Source of the DNA: Methylomonas lenta
GTDB lineage: Bacteria > Pseudomonadota > Gammaproteobacteria > Methylococcales > Methylomonadaceae
NCBI RefSeq assembly: GCF_001644015.1
Contig: NZ_LUUI01000123.1
Location: forward strand, 1-46,226
Reading direction: 5' to 3'
Length of the DNA stretch: 46,226 nucleotides
In this document: piece after piece, positions 37,249 to 46,108 of the stretch
Numbering within the stretch: position 1 is the stretch's first letter
Layout: each line of letters opens with the position of its first letter
Program-made: the position numbers and the translations under genes
The notes under the pieces: model-generated
The model's input: only the letters and a program-made list of their open reading frames with translations
What the model was told of the DNA's origin: nothing
Databases searched by the model: none

Positions 37249-39195
37249 TTATTTCAACAACCCCTGCAACAACCCATTCAACTTATGCACAAACGCTGAT
37301 GGATCATCCAATTGACCGCCTTCGCTGAGGATGGCTTGGTCGAACAGGATGTGACTGATGTCCGCGAAACGGGCGTCATCCTGCTCGGTTTTTAAGGCCT
37401 GCACAATGGCGTGATCCGGATTGATTTCGAAGATCGGCTTGCTGCCGCCCATGCCCATCATGTTCATATTCTGGCCGGCTTCTTTCATGATGCGCTCCAT
37501 GTTCAGACTCATGTCGTAAGCACCGGTGACCAAACAAGCAGGGGAGTCGGTCAGGCGGTGGCTGACTTTGACTTCGCTGACTTTGTCTTTCAATACTTCC
37601 TGAATTTGTTTCAGCACCGATTCAAAATCTTTGTTGATTTCTTCCTGGTGTTGTTTCTCTTCTTCAGTATCGAATTTGTCCAGGTCCAGTTCGCCTTTGG
37701 CGATCGACTGCATGTGCTTGTCGTCGAATTCGGTCAGGCTGGAGACCAGCCATTCGTCGATACGATCGGATAATAACAAGACTTCGATACCTTTCTTGCG
37801 GAACACTTCCAGATGTGGGCTGTTCTTAGCGGCAGCAAAGGTGTCGGCGGTAACAAAATAAATTTTGTCCTGACCTTCTTTCATGCGGCTGACATAGTCG
37901 GCCAGTGATACATTTTGAGTTTTGTCATCGGTATGAGTCGATGCAAAACGCAGCAGACTGGCGACACGGTCTTTGTTTTTGTGATCTTCGATCGGACCTT
38001 CTTTGATGACGTTACCGAATTGTTCCCAGAATTGTTGGTATTTTTCGGCGTCGTTTTCGGCCAAATCTTCCAGCATGCCCAGCACTTTTTTCACCGAGCC
38101 AGCTTTGATGTTGCTGATTTGTTTGCTTTGTTGCAGGATCTCGCGAGAGACGTTCAACGGCAAGCTGTCGGTGTCGATGATGCCGCGAACGAAACGCAAG
38201 TAGCGTGGCATCAATTGCTCAGCGTCATCGGTGATGAAGACTTTTTTGATGTACAGCTTGACGCCGTGTTTGGCGTCTCTATCCCACATATCGAACGGTG
38301 CGCGGCCCGGTACATATAGCAACAGGGTGTACTCGTTGGTGCCTTCCACTTTGCTGTGGACATGTACCAGCGGGTCCTGGAAATCGTGGCCGACGTGTTT
38401 GTAAAACTCGTTATATTCCTCGGCGCTGATGTTGTCCTTATTTTTGGTCCATAGGGCGGAGGCGCTGTTGACAGTTTCGTCTTCGATGCGAGCCGGCGCG
38501 GTTTCGTTACCTTCCTCGTCTTTCTCTGCTGGGATTTCTTTGCTCATGATGATGGGCAAAGAGATATGGTCGGAGAATTTTTTGATGATGGAATGTAGCT
38601 TCCAGCTGTTCAAAAACTCGTCTTCGCCTTCTTTCAGGTGCAGCACAATTTCGGTGCCGCGGTTGGCTTTGTCGACGGTTTCGATGCTGTAATCGCCTTC
38701 GCCGGCCGATTCCCAGCGCACGCCGGCTTCATGATCAGCGCCGGCTTTGCGTGTGGTCAGCGTGACCTTGTCGGCGACGATAAACGCCGAATAAAAACCG
38801 ACCCCGAATTGACCAATCAATTCACTATCTTTGGCTTGGTCGCCGGTGAGTCTTTCGAAAAATTGCTTGGTGCCGGATTTGGCGATGGTGCCGATATGAT
38901 CCTGCACTTCCTCGCGAGTCATGCCGATGCCGTTATCGGTGATGGTGATGGTTTTTTTGGCTTCGTCAAACGCGATGCGGATTTTTAGTTCGCTGTCGCC
39001 TTCATACAGGCTGTCGTTGGCCAGGGCTTCAAAACGCAGTTTATCGGCGGCGTCTGAGGCATTGGAAATCAATTCACGCAGGAAAATTTCTTTGTTGCTA
39101 TACAGCGAGTGAATCATCAAGTGCAGCAGATGTTTCACTTCGGTTTGAAAACCTAAGGTTTCTTTTTTTGCTTCAACAGTCATATTGTTACTCAT
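37249..39195 (-). CDS. htpG: Chaperone HtpG (Hsp90)
   Basis: A 648-residue dimeric Hsp90 chaperone. The N-terminal ATPase domain has [15 protein letters not shown], the [11 protein letters not shown] loop and the [10 protein letters not shown] lid segment. The middle and C-terminal dimerisation domains follow, ending GLLQGLLK. The length is typical (624 in E. coli). The first ATG (39195) and a second at codon 5 are both possible; neither has a strong ribosome-binding site. A near-perfect heat-shock promoter lies 20-55 bases upstream. It is divergent from rpmH. Confidence 0.97.
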   Translation of the reverse strand: MSNNMTVEAKKETLGFQTEVKHLLHLMIHSLYSNKEIFLRELISNASDAADKLRFEALANDSLYEGDSELKIRIAFDEAKKTITITDNGIGMTREEVQDHIGTIAKSGTKQFFERLTGDQAKDSELIGQFGVGFYSAFIVADKVTLTTRKAGADHEAGVRWESAGEGDYSIETVDKANRGTEIVLHLKEGEDEFLNSWKLHSIIKKFSDHISLPIIMSKEIPAEKDEEGNETAPARIEDETVNSASALWTKNKDNISAEEYNEFYKHVGHDFQDPLVHVHSKVEGTNEYTLLLYVPGRAPFDMWDRDAKHGVKLYIKKVFITDDAEQLMPRYLRFVRGIIDTDSLPLNVSREILQQSKQISNIKAGSVKKVLGMLEDLAENDAEKYQQFWEQFGNVIKEGPIEDHKNKDRVASLLRFASTHTDDKTQNVSLADYVSRMKEGQDKIYFVTADTFAAAKNSPHLEVFRKKGIEVLLLSDRIDEWLVSSLTEFDDKHMQSIAKGELDLDKFDTEEEKQHQEEINKDFESVLKQIQEVLKDKVSEVKVSHRLTDSPACLVTGAYDMSLNMERIMKEAGQNMNMMGMGGSKPIFEINPDHAIVQALKTEQDDARFADISHILFDQAILSEGGQLDDPSAFVHKLNGLLQGLLK

Positions 39196-39220
39196 GCAAG
39201 TTAAAAAACGGGACTGTGGC

Positions 39221-39250
39221 TAATTGGGGATGCTGGTCGGTTTTTTCAAG
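39221..39250 (-). promoter_or_regulatory. Sigma-32 (heat-shock) promoter of htpG
   Basis: On the minus strand CTTGAAA (39244-39250) is an exact -35, and CCCCAATTA (39221-39229) a near-exact -10, with a 14-base spacer. The leader to the ATG would be about 20 bases. htpG is a known RpoH target in Gammaproteobacteria. Confidence 0.82.
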
Positions 39251-39467
39251 TTTTTGATTTAAAAAAATCCATGCCCGGCGTAGCTTAATTTTGCCTATGA
39301 CCTGTAGAATGCTTTGCAATGGCTTGAGCTGTCTTTAAATAGGTCAGCGTTTTTCGTTAAAAAGTGGGCAAAAATTCCCACGCCAAAGCTTTGCTACGGT
39401 GTTCTGAAACTGGCTAACTTAGTCTTTTTGCAATCGTTAGGTCTTAATAGACAAGACTTAAGTCAAA

Positions 39468-39497
39468 TTGACATGAGCAGGCTTCTTAAAGTATGAT
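39468..39497 (+). promoter_or_regulatory. Sigma-70 promoter of rpmH-rnpA
   Basis: TTGACA (39468-39473) and TATGAT (39492-39497) with an 18-base spacer, giving a leader of about 36 bases before rpmH. The rest of the 344-base gap to htpG shows nothing else; I see no DnaA-box cluster. Confidence 0.82.
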
Positions 39498-39539
39498 CCG
39501 CAGCCTTTTTTATCCGTTTTATTTAATTAGGCAAACCTC

Positions 39540-39674
39540 ATGAAAAGAACCTTTCAACCCAGTAAACTGAAACGCGCTAGAACTCACGGTTTCCGCGCTA
39601 GAATGGCTACAGTCGGCGGTCGCAGAGTGATTAATGCGCGCAGAGCAAAAGGTCGCGCTTCTTTGACCGTTTAA
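39540..39674 (+). CDS. rpmH: 50S ribosomal protein L34
   Basis: A 44-residue, very basic ribosomal protein of the large subunit. It has the invariant start [21 protein letters not shown] and the ending [11 protein letters not shown], full length for the family. It is the first gene of rpmH-rnpA-yidD-yidC-mnmE, a conserved bacterial cluster usually near the replication origin. The rnpA start directly follows its stop codon. A strong sigma-70 promoter lies upstream. Confidence 0.97.
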   Translation: MKRTFQPSKLKRARTHGFRARMATVGGRRVINARRAKGRASLTV

Positions 39675-40043
39675 TTGTTAGCCGAAGAATTCGGCTTTCC
39701 CGATTTATATCGGCTCAGGACGCCCGCCGAGTATAAAAATGTCTTTGCAAATCCTGTAAAATCTTCTGATAAATATTTTACAGTTCTAGCGATCAATAGT
39801 CCCTTGTCGCATCCGAGACTGGGACTGGCCATCGCCAAAAAAGCCATCAAAAAAGCAGTCGCACGGAATCGCATAAAAAGAACTGTCCGGGAGAGCTTTC
39901 GCTTGCAACGCCAGCAAATTGTCAACATAGATATTGTGGTATTGGCGCGTGGTGACGCTGCAAATGCAGACGTGCAAATTTTGAGGAAGTCATTGGAAAA
40001 ACATTGGCTTAAATTGGTAGATCGATGCGATTCCTGCTTATAA
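39675..40043 (+). CDS. rnpA: Ribonuclease P protein component
   Basis: A 122-residue basic protein that joins the catalytic RNase P RNA to trim tRNA 5' ends. The RNR motif (Arg64-Asn65-Arg66, in [15 protein letters not shown]) and the preceding [16 protein letters not shown] are diagnostic. The start is a TTG immediately after the rpmH TAA; no in-frame ATG occurs before the conserved region, so TTG is likely and would hold RnpA below L34 levels. It overlaps yidD by 19 bases. Confidence 0.94.
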   Translation: MLAEEFGFPDLYRLRTPAEYKNVFANPVKSSDKYFTVLAINSPLSHPRLGLAIAKKAIKKAVARNRIKRTVRESFRLQRQQIVNIDIVVLARGDAANADVQILRKSLEKHWLKLVDRCDSCL

Positions 40044-40249
40044 CCCTGATCAAAGTTTACAAGTACTTCATAAGCCCCCTACTAGGGCCGAGTTGTCGTT
40101 TTTATCCGAGTTGTTCTAGTTATGGCTTGGAGGCCATTCAGCTTCATGGTGCAGCCAAGGGTTCCTATCTCACGCTTAGACGATTATTAAAGTGCCACCC
40201 GTTCCACGAAGGTGGCATCGATCCTGTTCCAGAAAAATTGAGTAAATAA
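40025..40249 (+). CDS. yidD: Membrane protein insertion efficiency factor YidD
   Basis: A 74-residue protein of the YidD family that helps YidC-dependent insertion at the inner membrane. The family Cys-containing core [17 protein letters not shown] and the [18 protein letters not shown] segment are intact, after an amphipathic N-terminal helix. It overlaps the end of rnpA and is followed five bases later by yidC, the standard arrangement. Confidence 0.95.
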   Translation: MRFLLITLIKVYKYFISPLLGPSCRFYPSCSSYGLEAIQLHGAAKGSYLTLRRLLKCHPFHEGGIDPVPEKLSK

Positions 40250-40253
40250 AACA

Positions 40254-41954
40254 ATGGATAACATAAGATTTCTGCTTATCATGGCGATGTTGATGATCTC
40301 CTACATGCTTTGGGAGTCGTGGCAGATAGACTATGGCCCTAAACCTCAGGCTTTCATCTCCGACACGCCTGTTGTAGCCGGCGACATGACTCAGCAACCC
40401 GCAGTCAATTCCGATCAAACTGAAGCAGGGCTGCAGCAGCAAGTTGTAGCATCAAGCAAAAATAAAATAATTACGGTTAAAACCGATGTTTTTGCTTTAG
40501 TAATTGATACCGAGGGCGGTACTTTATGTAATTTGGATTTGTTGAAATATCCACATGAAAAAGTAAACACTTATGTGCAAAAAGCATATGCGCTGATTGG
40601 CATGCAGGCCCCGGAAAAAGATTTATCTCCTATTCGCCTGTTCGACTGCAGCCCCGAAAAAGAGTTTCTAGCGCAAAGTGGCTTGGTGGGTGGTCAAAAT
40701 TCAGCTATTGCTCCTGATCATCACGCTATTTACCATAGTGAGAAAACCAGCTATGAAATGCAGGAAGGTCAGGATACGCTAAGTATTCCAATGACCTGGA
40801 CTAACGCAGAAGGTTTAAGCATTACCAAGACCTTTACATTTAAACGCGGCAGTTATGTTGTTGATTTGGAACACAAAGTCAACAATCAGTCCGCTAAGCC
40901 TTGGTCGGGTCGCCAATACAATCAATTGCTTCGCGTTGAACACAGTGATAGCAATGGCAATAACTTCATAAGAACTTATTCCGGCGGCGTCGTTTACACT
41001 GAAAAAGATAAATATCAAAAAGTAAAATTCGACGATATAGCTGATAGCAACCTGGACGTTACCTCAAAAGGTGGCTGGAGTGCATTTATTCAGCATTACT
41101 TTGCGAGTGCCTGGATTCCACCAGCGGATCAAGAAAATCATTTTTACACCAAGGCGCTCAATAACGGCCGTTTCGTGATTGGCTCTTATTCGCAGGATGT
41201 CAGTATTCCATCGAATGGCGAAGGCTTATTCAATGCAAAAATGTTCGTCGGTCCCAAAATACAACCCATCATGGAAGCCACGGCTCCTGGTCTGGAATTG
41301 ACGGTCGATTACAGCTGGTTGACGATTATTGCCAAACCGATTTATTGGCTGTTGAATAAAATATTCAGCTATGTCGGTAACTGGGGCGTGGCGATTCTGG
41401 GTGTCACCTTCCTCATCAAAGCCACGTTCTTCAAGCTGTCAAAAGCCAGCTTCCAGTCGATGGCAAAAATGCGCAAAATTCAGCCACGCCTGAAAGAAAT
41501 GAAAGAGCGCTATGGCGAGGATAGACAAAAATTCAACACTGAAATGATGGCCATGTACAAGCGGGAAAAGGTCAACCCATTAGGTGGCTGTTTGCCCATG
41601 CTGGTACAGATTCCGGTGTTCATTTCACTTTATTGGGTTTTGATCGAAACTGTAGAGCTGCGTCAAGCTGACTTTATGTTGTGGATACAAGATCTTTCAG
41701 CGCAAGATCCATTCTACTTGCTGCCGATTTTGTACGGCATCACCATGAAGATTCAACAAAGCTTGAATCCGGCACCTATCGATCCGTTGCAAGCTCAAGT
41801 GATGAAAATGTTCCCTATCGTTTTCACCGTATTCTTCTTGTTCTTCCCATCGGGTTTGGTTGTGTACTGGATATGCAATAACACATTGTCTATCATCCAG
41901 CAGTGGTATATCACCAAGCATGTGTTGGCAGAAGACGCGCATCACCATCATTAA
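40254..41954 (+). CDS. yidC: Membrane protein insertase YidC
   Basis: A 566-residue inner-membrane insertase that places membrane proteins in the bilayer alone or with SecYEG. An N-terminal membrane anchor (about 4-20) is followed by the large periplasmic beta-domain (about 60-340) and the five-helix C-terminal core (from about 355) with NPLGGCLPMLVQIPVFISLY and FFPSGLVVYWICNN. The natural C-terminus is His-rich (HHHH). The length is typical for Gammaproteobacteria (548 in E. coli). mnmE begins six bases after its stop. Confidence 0.97.
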   Translation: MDNIRFLLIMAMLMISYMLWESWQIDYGPKPQAFISDTPVVAGDMTQQPAVNSDQTEAGLQQQVVASSKNKIITVKTDVFALVIDTEGGTLCNLDLLKYPHEKVNTYVQKAYALIGMQAPEKDLSPIRLFDCSPEKEFLAQSGLVGGQNSAIAPDHHAIYHSEKTSYEMQEGQDTLSIPMTWTNAEGLSITKTFTFKRGSYVVDLEHKVNNQSAKPWSGRQYNQLLRVEHSDSNGNNFIRTYSGGVVYTEKDKYQKVKFDDIADSNLDVTSKGGWSAFIQHYFASAWIPPADQENHFYTKALNNGRFVIGSYSQDVSIPSNGEGLFNAKMFVGPKIQPIMEATAPGLELTVDYSWLTIIAKPIYWLLNKIFSYVGNWGVAILGVTFLIKATFFKLSKASFQSMAKMRKIQPRLKEMKERYGEDRQKFNTEMMAMYKREKVNPLGGCLPMLVQIPVFISLYWVLIETVELRQADFMLWIQDLSAQDPFYLLPILYGITMKIQQSLNPAPIDPLQAQVMKMFPIVFTVFFLFFPSGLVVYWICNNTLSIIQQWYITKHVLAEDAHHHH

Positions 41955-41960
41955 GCAGGC

Positions 41961-43298
41961 ATGAAAACCGGCGACACTATTGCCGCCATTGCCACGCCGC
42001 CGGGTAACGGCGGCGTTGGCATTATTCGCATTTCCGGGCCTGCCGTTCAGAGCATCGCTAATCAAATCAGTCGCAAACCCCTCAAGCCCCGTTACGCCCA
42101 TTATTGTCATTTCCATGATATAGATGAGCGTGTTATCGACTCTGGTTTACTGCTTTATTTTCCTGGGCCTGCCTCATTTACCGGCGAAGACACGTTGGAA
42201 CTACAGGGGCATGGTGGTAGCGTCGTTTTAGACATGCTATTGCGCCGGGTTTTAAGTTTGGGGGCTCGATTAGCCAACCCGGGTGAATTCAGTCAGCGGG
42301 CATTTTTAAACAACAAAATTGATCTGGCCCAGGCCGAAGCGATTGCTGACCTGATTACCAGCGGTACCGAGCAAGCTGTGCGTTCAGCGCAGCAATCCAT
42401 GCAGGGGTTATTTTCCGAGCAAATCAACGAACTCATAGATGAGCTCATCGAACTAAGGGTTTACATTGAAGCGGCCATTGATTTTGTCGATGAGGAAATC
42501 GATTTTCTCAGCGACGGCATGGTGGCGAACAAAATCGAGCAACTAGGCGCCAAACTTCAGAAAATTCACGCCACTGCTCAGCAAGGCCGCCTTCTACACG
42601 ATGGTATCACCGTCGTACTGGCCGGCAAGCCTAACGCGGGTAAGTCCAGTCTGCTGAATGCGCTGGCCGGACACGAGGCTGCAATTGTGACGGATATAGC
42701 AGGCACTACGCGCGATGTATTACGCGAACGAATACAGATCGATGGCATGCCGCTGCACATTATCGACACTGCCGGCTTACACGACAGCGAGAATATCGTC
42801 GAACAGGAAGGTATTCGGCGCGCTCAGCTTGAGATCGAAAAAGCCGACAAAGTCTTGTTGTTGATGGATAGTACCGATAGCGAAAACAGTACATTATTGG
42901 ATAGATTGCCTGCCAACATCGATGTTACTCGGGTTTTCAACAAAATCGATTTATCAGGTCATCCTGCGCAAATAATCGATAGGGTGCACCAAGTAGAAAT
43001 CTACTTATCGGCCAAAACGGGTGCCGGCCTGGACTTGCTGAAACAGCATTTAAAAGCCAGTGTAGGCTTTGGCGAAACCACCGATAACATCTTTATTGCT
43101 CGCCGGCGCCATTTGCAAGCCTTGACCCAGGCTCAGGAATCCGTCGAAAACGCCGGTTACCAACTAAGCAATCTTGCCCCTGAGTTGGTGGCGGAAGATC
43201 TTAGACAAGCTCAAACTAGTCTATCTGAAATTACCGGCGAATTTACATCCGATGATCTTTTAGGTGAGATTTTCGGGAGTTTTTGTATCGGAAAATAG
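41961..43298 (+). CDS. mnmE: tRNA modification GTPase MnmE
   Basis: A 445-residue GTPase that with MnmG adds the aminomethyl group to the wobble uridine (U34) of several tRNAs. It has the N-terminal folate-binding domain, helical domain, and an inserted G domain with G1 GKPNAGKSS (222-230), G3 DTAGLHDSEN and G4 NKID. The C-terminal CIGK with catalytic Cys442 is complete. The length is normal. The cluster ends here; an IS remnant follows, and mnmG is not in the window. Confidence 0.97.
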   Translation: MKTGDTIAAIATPPGNGGVGIIRISGPAVQSIANQISRKPLKPRYAHYCHFHDIDERVIDSGLLLYFPGPASFTGEDTLELQGHGGSVVLDMLLRRVLSLGARLANPGEFSQRAFLNNKIDLAQAEAIADLITSGTEQAVRSAQQSMQGLFSEQINELIDELIELRVYIEAAIDFVDEEIDFLSDGMVANKIEQLGAKLQKIHATAQQGRLLHDGITVVLAGKPNAGKSSLLNALAGHEAAIVTDIAGTTRDVLRERIQIDGMPLHIIDTAGLHDSENIVEQEGIRRAQLEIEKADKVLLLMDSTDSENSTLLDRLPANIDVTRVFNKIDLSGHPAQIIDRVHQVEIYLSAKTGAGLDLLKQHLKASVGFGETTDNIFIARRRHLQALTQAQESVENAGYQLSNLAPELVAEDLRQAQTSLSEITGEFTSDDLLGEIFGSFCIGK

Positions 43299-43492
43299 CA
43301 TCGCTTCCAGCATGTTCCGAGCATTTCCTTAAATGCCATGCTATAGCAACAACTTACGCTAATTTTATTCCAGAATAGACTTACAGAATCCAGTCAAATC
43401 CACCTGCCCTCGTTGCGCTTCGTAATCGATTTATTTTTCCGCCAAGTGGTGGGTTGAGTGACTAATAATCATATACCCACGGGGCACAAGTG

Positions 43493-43851
43493 GCTTTTTG
43501 GCGCCGTAAAAGACCACCTTGCCTGCTACATCACTCAGATCGTGGTAGCCAATATGCCAGCCACGAATACCGAGAACATTTGGCAGTGATGGGCAAGGAG
43601 CAAAGCATGAGTCGCAAGGGTAATTGTTGGGAGGGCCTGCCCCCTTGGGGATAGTAGCCAACCGAACCGAACGATTTTTCCGTAGCCTAAAACATGAACA
43701 GCTCAACTACGAAACATTTAGAACCCAGGATTTAGCAAGACTGAGCGTGATCGGTTATTTGGCTTTCTACAATGGTAAGCGATTACATTCAACATTGGGT
43801 TATCAATCCCGGCTCGAATTCGAGCCGGGATATTTTAAAAACGCTGACTGA
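43493..43851 (+). pseudogene. IS3-family transposase (OrfB) fragment, frameshifted
   Basis: The C-terminal part of an IS3-type DDE transposase. One frame reads FWRRKRPPCLLHH then HSDRGSQYASHEYREHLA and SMSRKGNCW (second catalytic Asp in DRGS). After a shift and a small insertion near 43630-43670 another frame reads ERFFRSLKHEQLNYE (third catalytic residue, Glu) and NGKRLHSTLGYQ to a stop at 43849. The N-terminal half with the first Asp is missing, so it is inactive. Confidence 0.88.
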
Positions 43852-43881
43852 AGAAGTGTCAGGTTTTTGTTGACCATTACA
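43493..43881 (+). mobile_element. Remnant of an IS3-family insertion sequence, right end
   Basis: Covers the transposase fragment and a probable right terminal repeat beginning TGTCAGGTTTTTGTTGACC (from 43857). No matching left end (TGTAATGGTCAAC...) is found in 43299-43490, so the left part has been lost. A perfect 24-bp palindrome, centred on CTCGAATTCGAG, lies at 43807-43830 within the 3' end of the transposase. Confidence 0.8.
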
Positions 43882-43959
43882 GCCTAATTTGGGTTAATTC
43901 TTCTCTTAACAGAATTAAGTATTATCTGTTTTCAAATCAACATAAAAAAGGGGTGGATT

Positions 43960-45630
43960 ATGACTTCAATACACCGGCGACAACGCCTGTTTCACTCAGC
44001 ATTATTGGCGCTTATTTCTTTGACTGCTTGTTTTGTTTCATTTACCGTAAAGGCGGAAGATAAAAAACCTAACATCATTCTCATCTTGTCAGATGACTTT
44101 GGTTATGGCGACGCTGGTGCTTGGGGCGGTGGAGAGGGGCGTGGTATGCCCACACCCAATCTTGACAGACTGGCGAGTGAAGGCATGAAGTTCAACTCGT
44201 TTTATGCCCAGCCAAGCTGCACCCCCGGCCGGGCCGCAGTGCAAACCGGGCGCATACCTAATCGCAGCGGCATGACCACTGTTGCGTTCCAGGGTCAGGG
44301 TGGCGGGCTACCTGCTGCGGAGTGGACGGTAGCGTCGGTGCTGAAAAAAGCCGACTACCAGACGTTCTTCACCGGCAAATGGCACTTGGGCGAAGCCGAT
44401 TATGCTATGCCTACTGCCCATGGCTACGACGAGATGAAGTACGTCGGGCTTTATCACCTTAATGCTTACACCTATGCTGATCCCACATGGTTCCCCGACA
44501 TGCCTACGGAACTGCGCGAAATGTTCCAGAAAGTGACCAAAGGTTCATTGTCCGGCACCGCAGGGGGTAAAACGATTGAGGAATTCAAGGTCAACGGTCA
44601 ATATGTGAACACGCCTGTGATCGACGGCAAGGAAGGCGTTGTCGGGATTCCTTTCTACGATGCTTATGTCGAGAAGGCCAGCATCGAGCATCTTGAAAAA
44701 GTAGCCAAATCCGACAAGCCGTTTTTCATGAGCGTCAATTTCATGAAGGTGCATCAGCCGAACATGCCCCATCCTGATTACATAGGCAAATCCATTTCAA
44801 AGAGCAAGTATGCCGATTCTCTGGTCGAGAACGACAGTCGGATTGGCAGAATAATTGACAAGGTTCGTGAGCTCGGTCTCGACAAAAACACCTACATCTT
44901 CTGGACTACCGACAACGGCGCCTGGCAAGATGTATACCCTGATGCCGGCTATACGCCTTTCCGTGGCACTAAAGGTACAGTTCGTGAAGGCGGAAACCGC
45001 GTTCCCGCCATTGCCTGGGGACCGAATATCAAGGCTGGTACTACCAATAATGACATTCTTGGCGGGCTTGACTACATGGCCACTTTTGCATCGCTCGCGG
45101 GAGTGAAGCTGCCGGAGAAAGATCGCGATGGCAAGCCCATGACTTTCGATAGTTATGATATGTCACCGGCTTTGTTCGGCACTGGCAAGTCGGCACGCAA
45201 TAACTGGTTCTATTTCACCGAGAACGAGTTATCCCCTGGTGCCGCTCGTGTCGGCCACTACAAAGCTGTGTTCAATCTGCGCGGAGACGATGGGCAAGCA
45301 ACGGGTGGTCTGGCTGTCGACACTAACCTTGGCTGGAAGGGCGCAGAAAAATATGTTGCAACAGTTCCGCAGGTTTTTGATCTTTTGGCGGATCCGCAGG
45401 AGCGCTATGACATCTTCATGAACAACTTCACGGATCACACTTGGACGATAGTGCCTGTCGAAATGGCCGTAAAAGAGCTGATGGAGACCTATGTGAAATA
45501 TCCGCCACGCAAGTTGCAGAGTATGGGATATGACGGACCGATCGAACTTTCCAAGTATCAAAAATTCCAATATATTAAGGACGCGCTTAAGACGGAAGGA
45601 GTAACCATTCCTATGCCAACGGGGAATTAA
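43960..45630 (+). CDS. Secreted sulfatase (arylsulfatase family)
   Basis: A 556-residue type I sulfatase, expected in the periplasm or outside the cell: residues 1-32 are a signal peptide ending FTVKA. Metal-binding Asp45/Asp46 (LILSDDFGYGD) are followed by Cys87 in CTPGR, the CxPxR motif in which the Cys becomes formylglycine. Lys140 and His142 (GKWHLG) and a later DNG complete the active site. The substrate is unknown. AAGGGGTGG precedes the ATG. It stands alone after an IS remnant and ends at a terminator; no formylglycine-generating enzyme is in the window. Confidence 0.92.
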   Translation: MTSIHRRQRLFHSALLALISLTACFVSFTVKAEDKKPNIILILSDDFGYGDAGAWGGGEGRGMPTPNLDRLASEGMKFNSFYAQPSCTPGRAAVQTGRIPNRSGMTTVAFQGQGGGLPAAEWTVASVLKKADYQTFFTGKWHLGEADYAMPTAHGYDEMKYVGLYHLNAYTYADPTWFPDMPTELREMFQKVTKGSLSGTAGGKTIEEFKVNGQYVNTPVIDGKEGVVGIPFYDAYVEKASIEHLEKVAKSDKPFFMSVNFMKVHQPNMPHPDYIGKSISKSKYADSLVENDSRIGRIIDKVRELGLDKNTYIFWTTDNGAWQDVYPDAGYTPFRGTKGTVREGGNRVPAIAWGPNIKAGTTNNDILGGLDYMATFASLAGVKLPEKDRDGKPMTFDSYDMSPALFGTGKSARNNWFYFTENELSPGAARVGHYKAVFNLRGDDGQATGGLAVDTNLGWKGAEKYVATVPQVFDLLADPQERYDIFMNNFTDHTWTIVPVEMAVKELMETYVKYPPRKLQSMGYDGPIELSKYQKFQYIKDALKTEGVTIPMPTGN

Positions 45631-45715
45631 TGTTCGGAGGCAACGCCGTGGATATTCACGGTGTCGTCCAACTTGACAATTAATAACTCTAATTTGTCTT
45701 TAAAGCTTTAATAGA

Positions 45716-45747
45716 GGCTGTCATCATAAAAAGTGACGGCCTTTTTT
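45716..45747 (+). terminator. Rho-independent terminator after the sulfatase
   Basis: GGCTGTCA (45716-45723) pairs with TGACGGCC (45734-45741), one G-T pair, followed by six T. The 45748-45931 stretch beyond it shows nothing I can name. Confidence 0.82.
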
Positions 45748-45931
45748 AGGACAGAAACGTCTGTGGAAGTGAGCAAACACATGTACATAGACGCTGCGCC
45801 GAGATAGTGGAGCAGCATCTACATCCTGGTCGACCATAAGGTGATATTTTGTAACTTATTGCTTTAGTGTTGTTTTTTATGAAATTCTATCACTCGTACT
45901 TAAAAAGCAAAGCGCTTAGCAAGCATCGTTG

Positions 45932-46075
45932 TTAACTTGATCTTTTTCTGCTCCAAAAAAAGATCGCGGTAGCCACTAACCCCGCAGCTAAAAGTAACAT
46001 TAAAATGGGGTGCTGATAGAAAGTATCAAAAAAATTACCCATGCCTTGAGATGTGCTTCTGTAATACGGACCCAT
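45932..46075 (-). CDS. Small single-span membrane protein (47 residues)
   Basis: A 47-residue protein, MGPYYRSTSQGMGNFFDTFY..., with one membrane helix (about residues 24-41, ILMLLLAAGLVATAIFFW) and a basic tail SRKRSS, suggesting an N-out or tail-anchored topology with the basic end in the cytoplasm. A clear GGAGAG lies seven bases before the ATG. It is too short for most gene finders. It is 33 bases downstream of another membrane-protein reading frame on the same strand, so the two may be cotranscribed. Function unknown. Confidence 0.7.
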   Translation of the reverse strand: MGPYYRSTSQGMGNFFDTFYQHPILMLLLAAGLVATAIFFWSRKRSS

Positions 46076-46108
46076 GTCTAACTCTCCTATTTTTTCATTA
46101 GAGCTTAC

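Noticed and set aside
39196-39539. Replication origin beside rpmH
   Set aside because: rpmH clusters often adjoin oriC, but there is no dnaA gene and no cluster of TTATCCACA boxes; only one partial TTATCCG-like sequence is seen.
41940-41954. Histidine run at the YidC C-terminus as an artificial tag
   Set aside because: It is only four residues, lies in natural genomic context six bases before mnmE, and His- or Lys-rich tails are usual in YidC.
43431-43706. 91-codon minus-strand frame over the IS remnant
   Set aside because: The plus strand carries recognisable IS3 transposase (HSDRGSQY, SMSRKGNCW), so this is an antisense frame.
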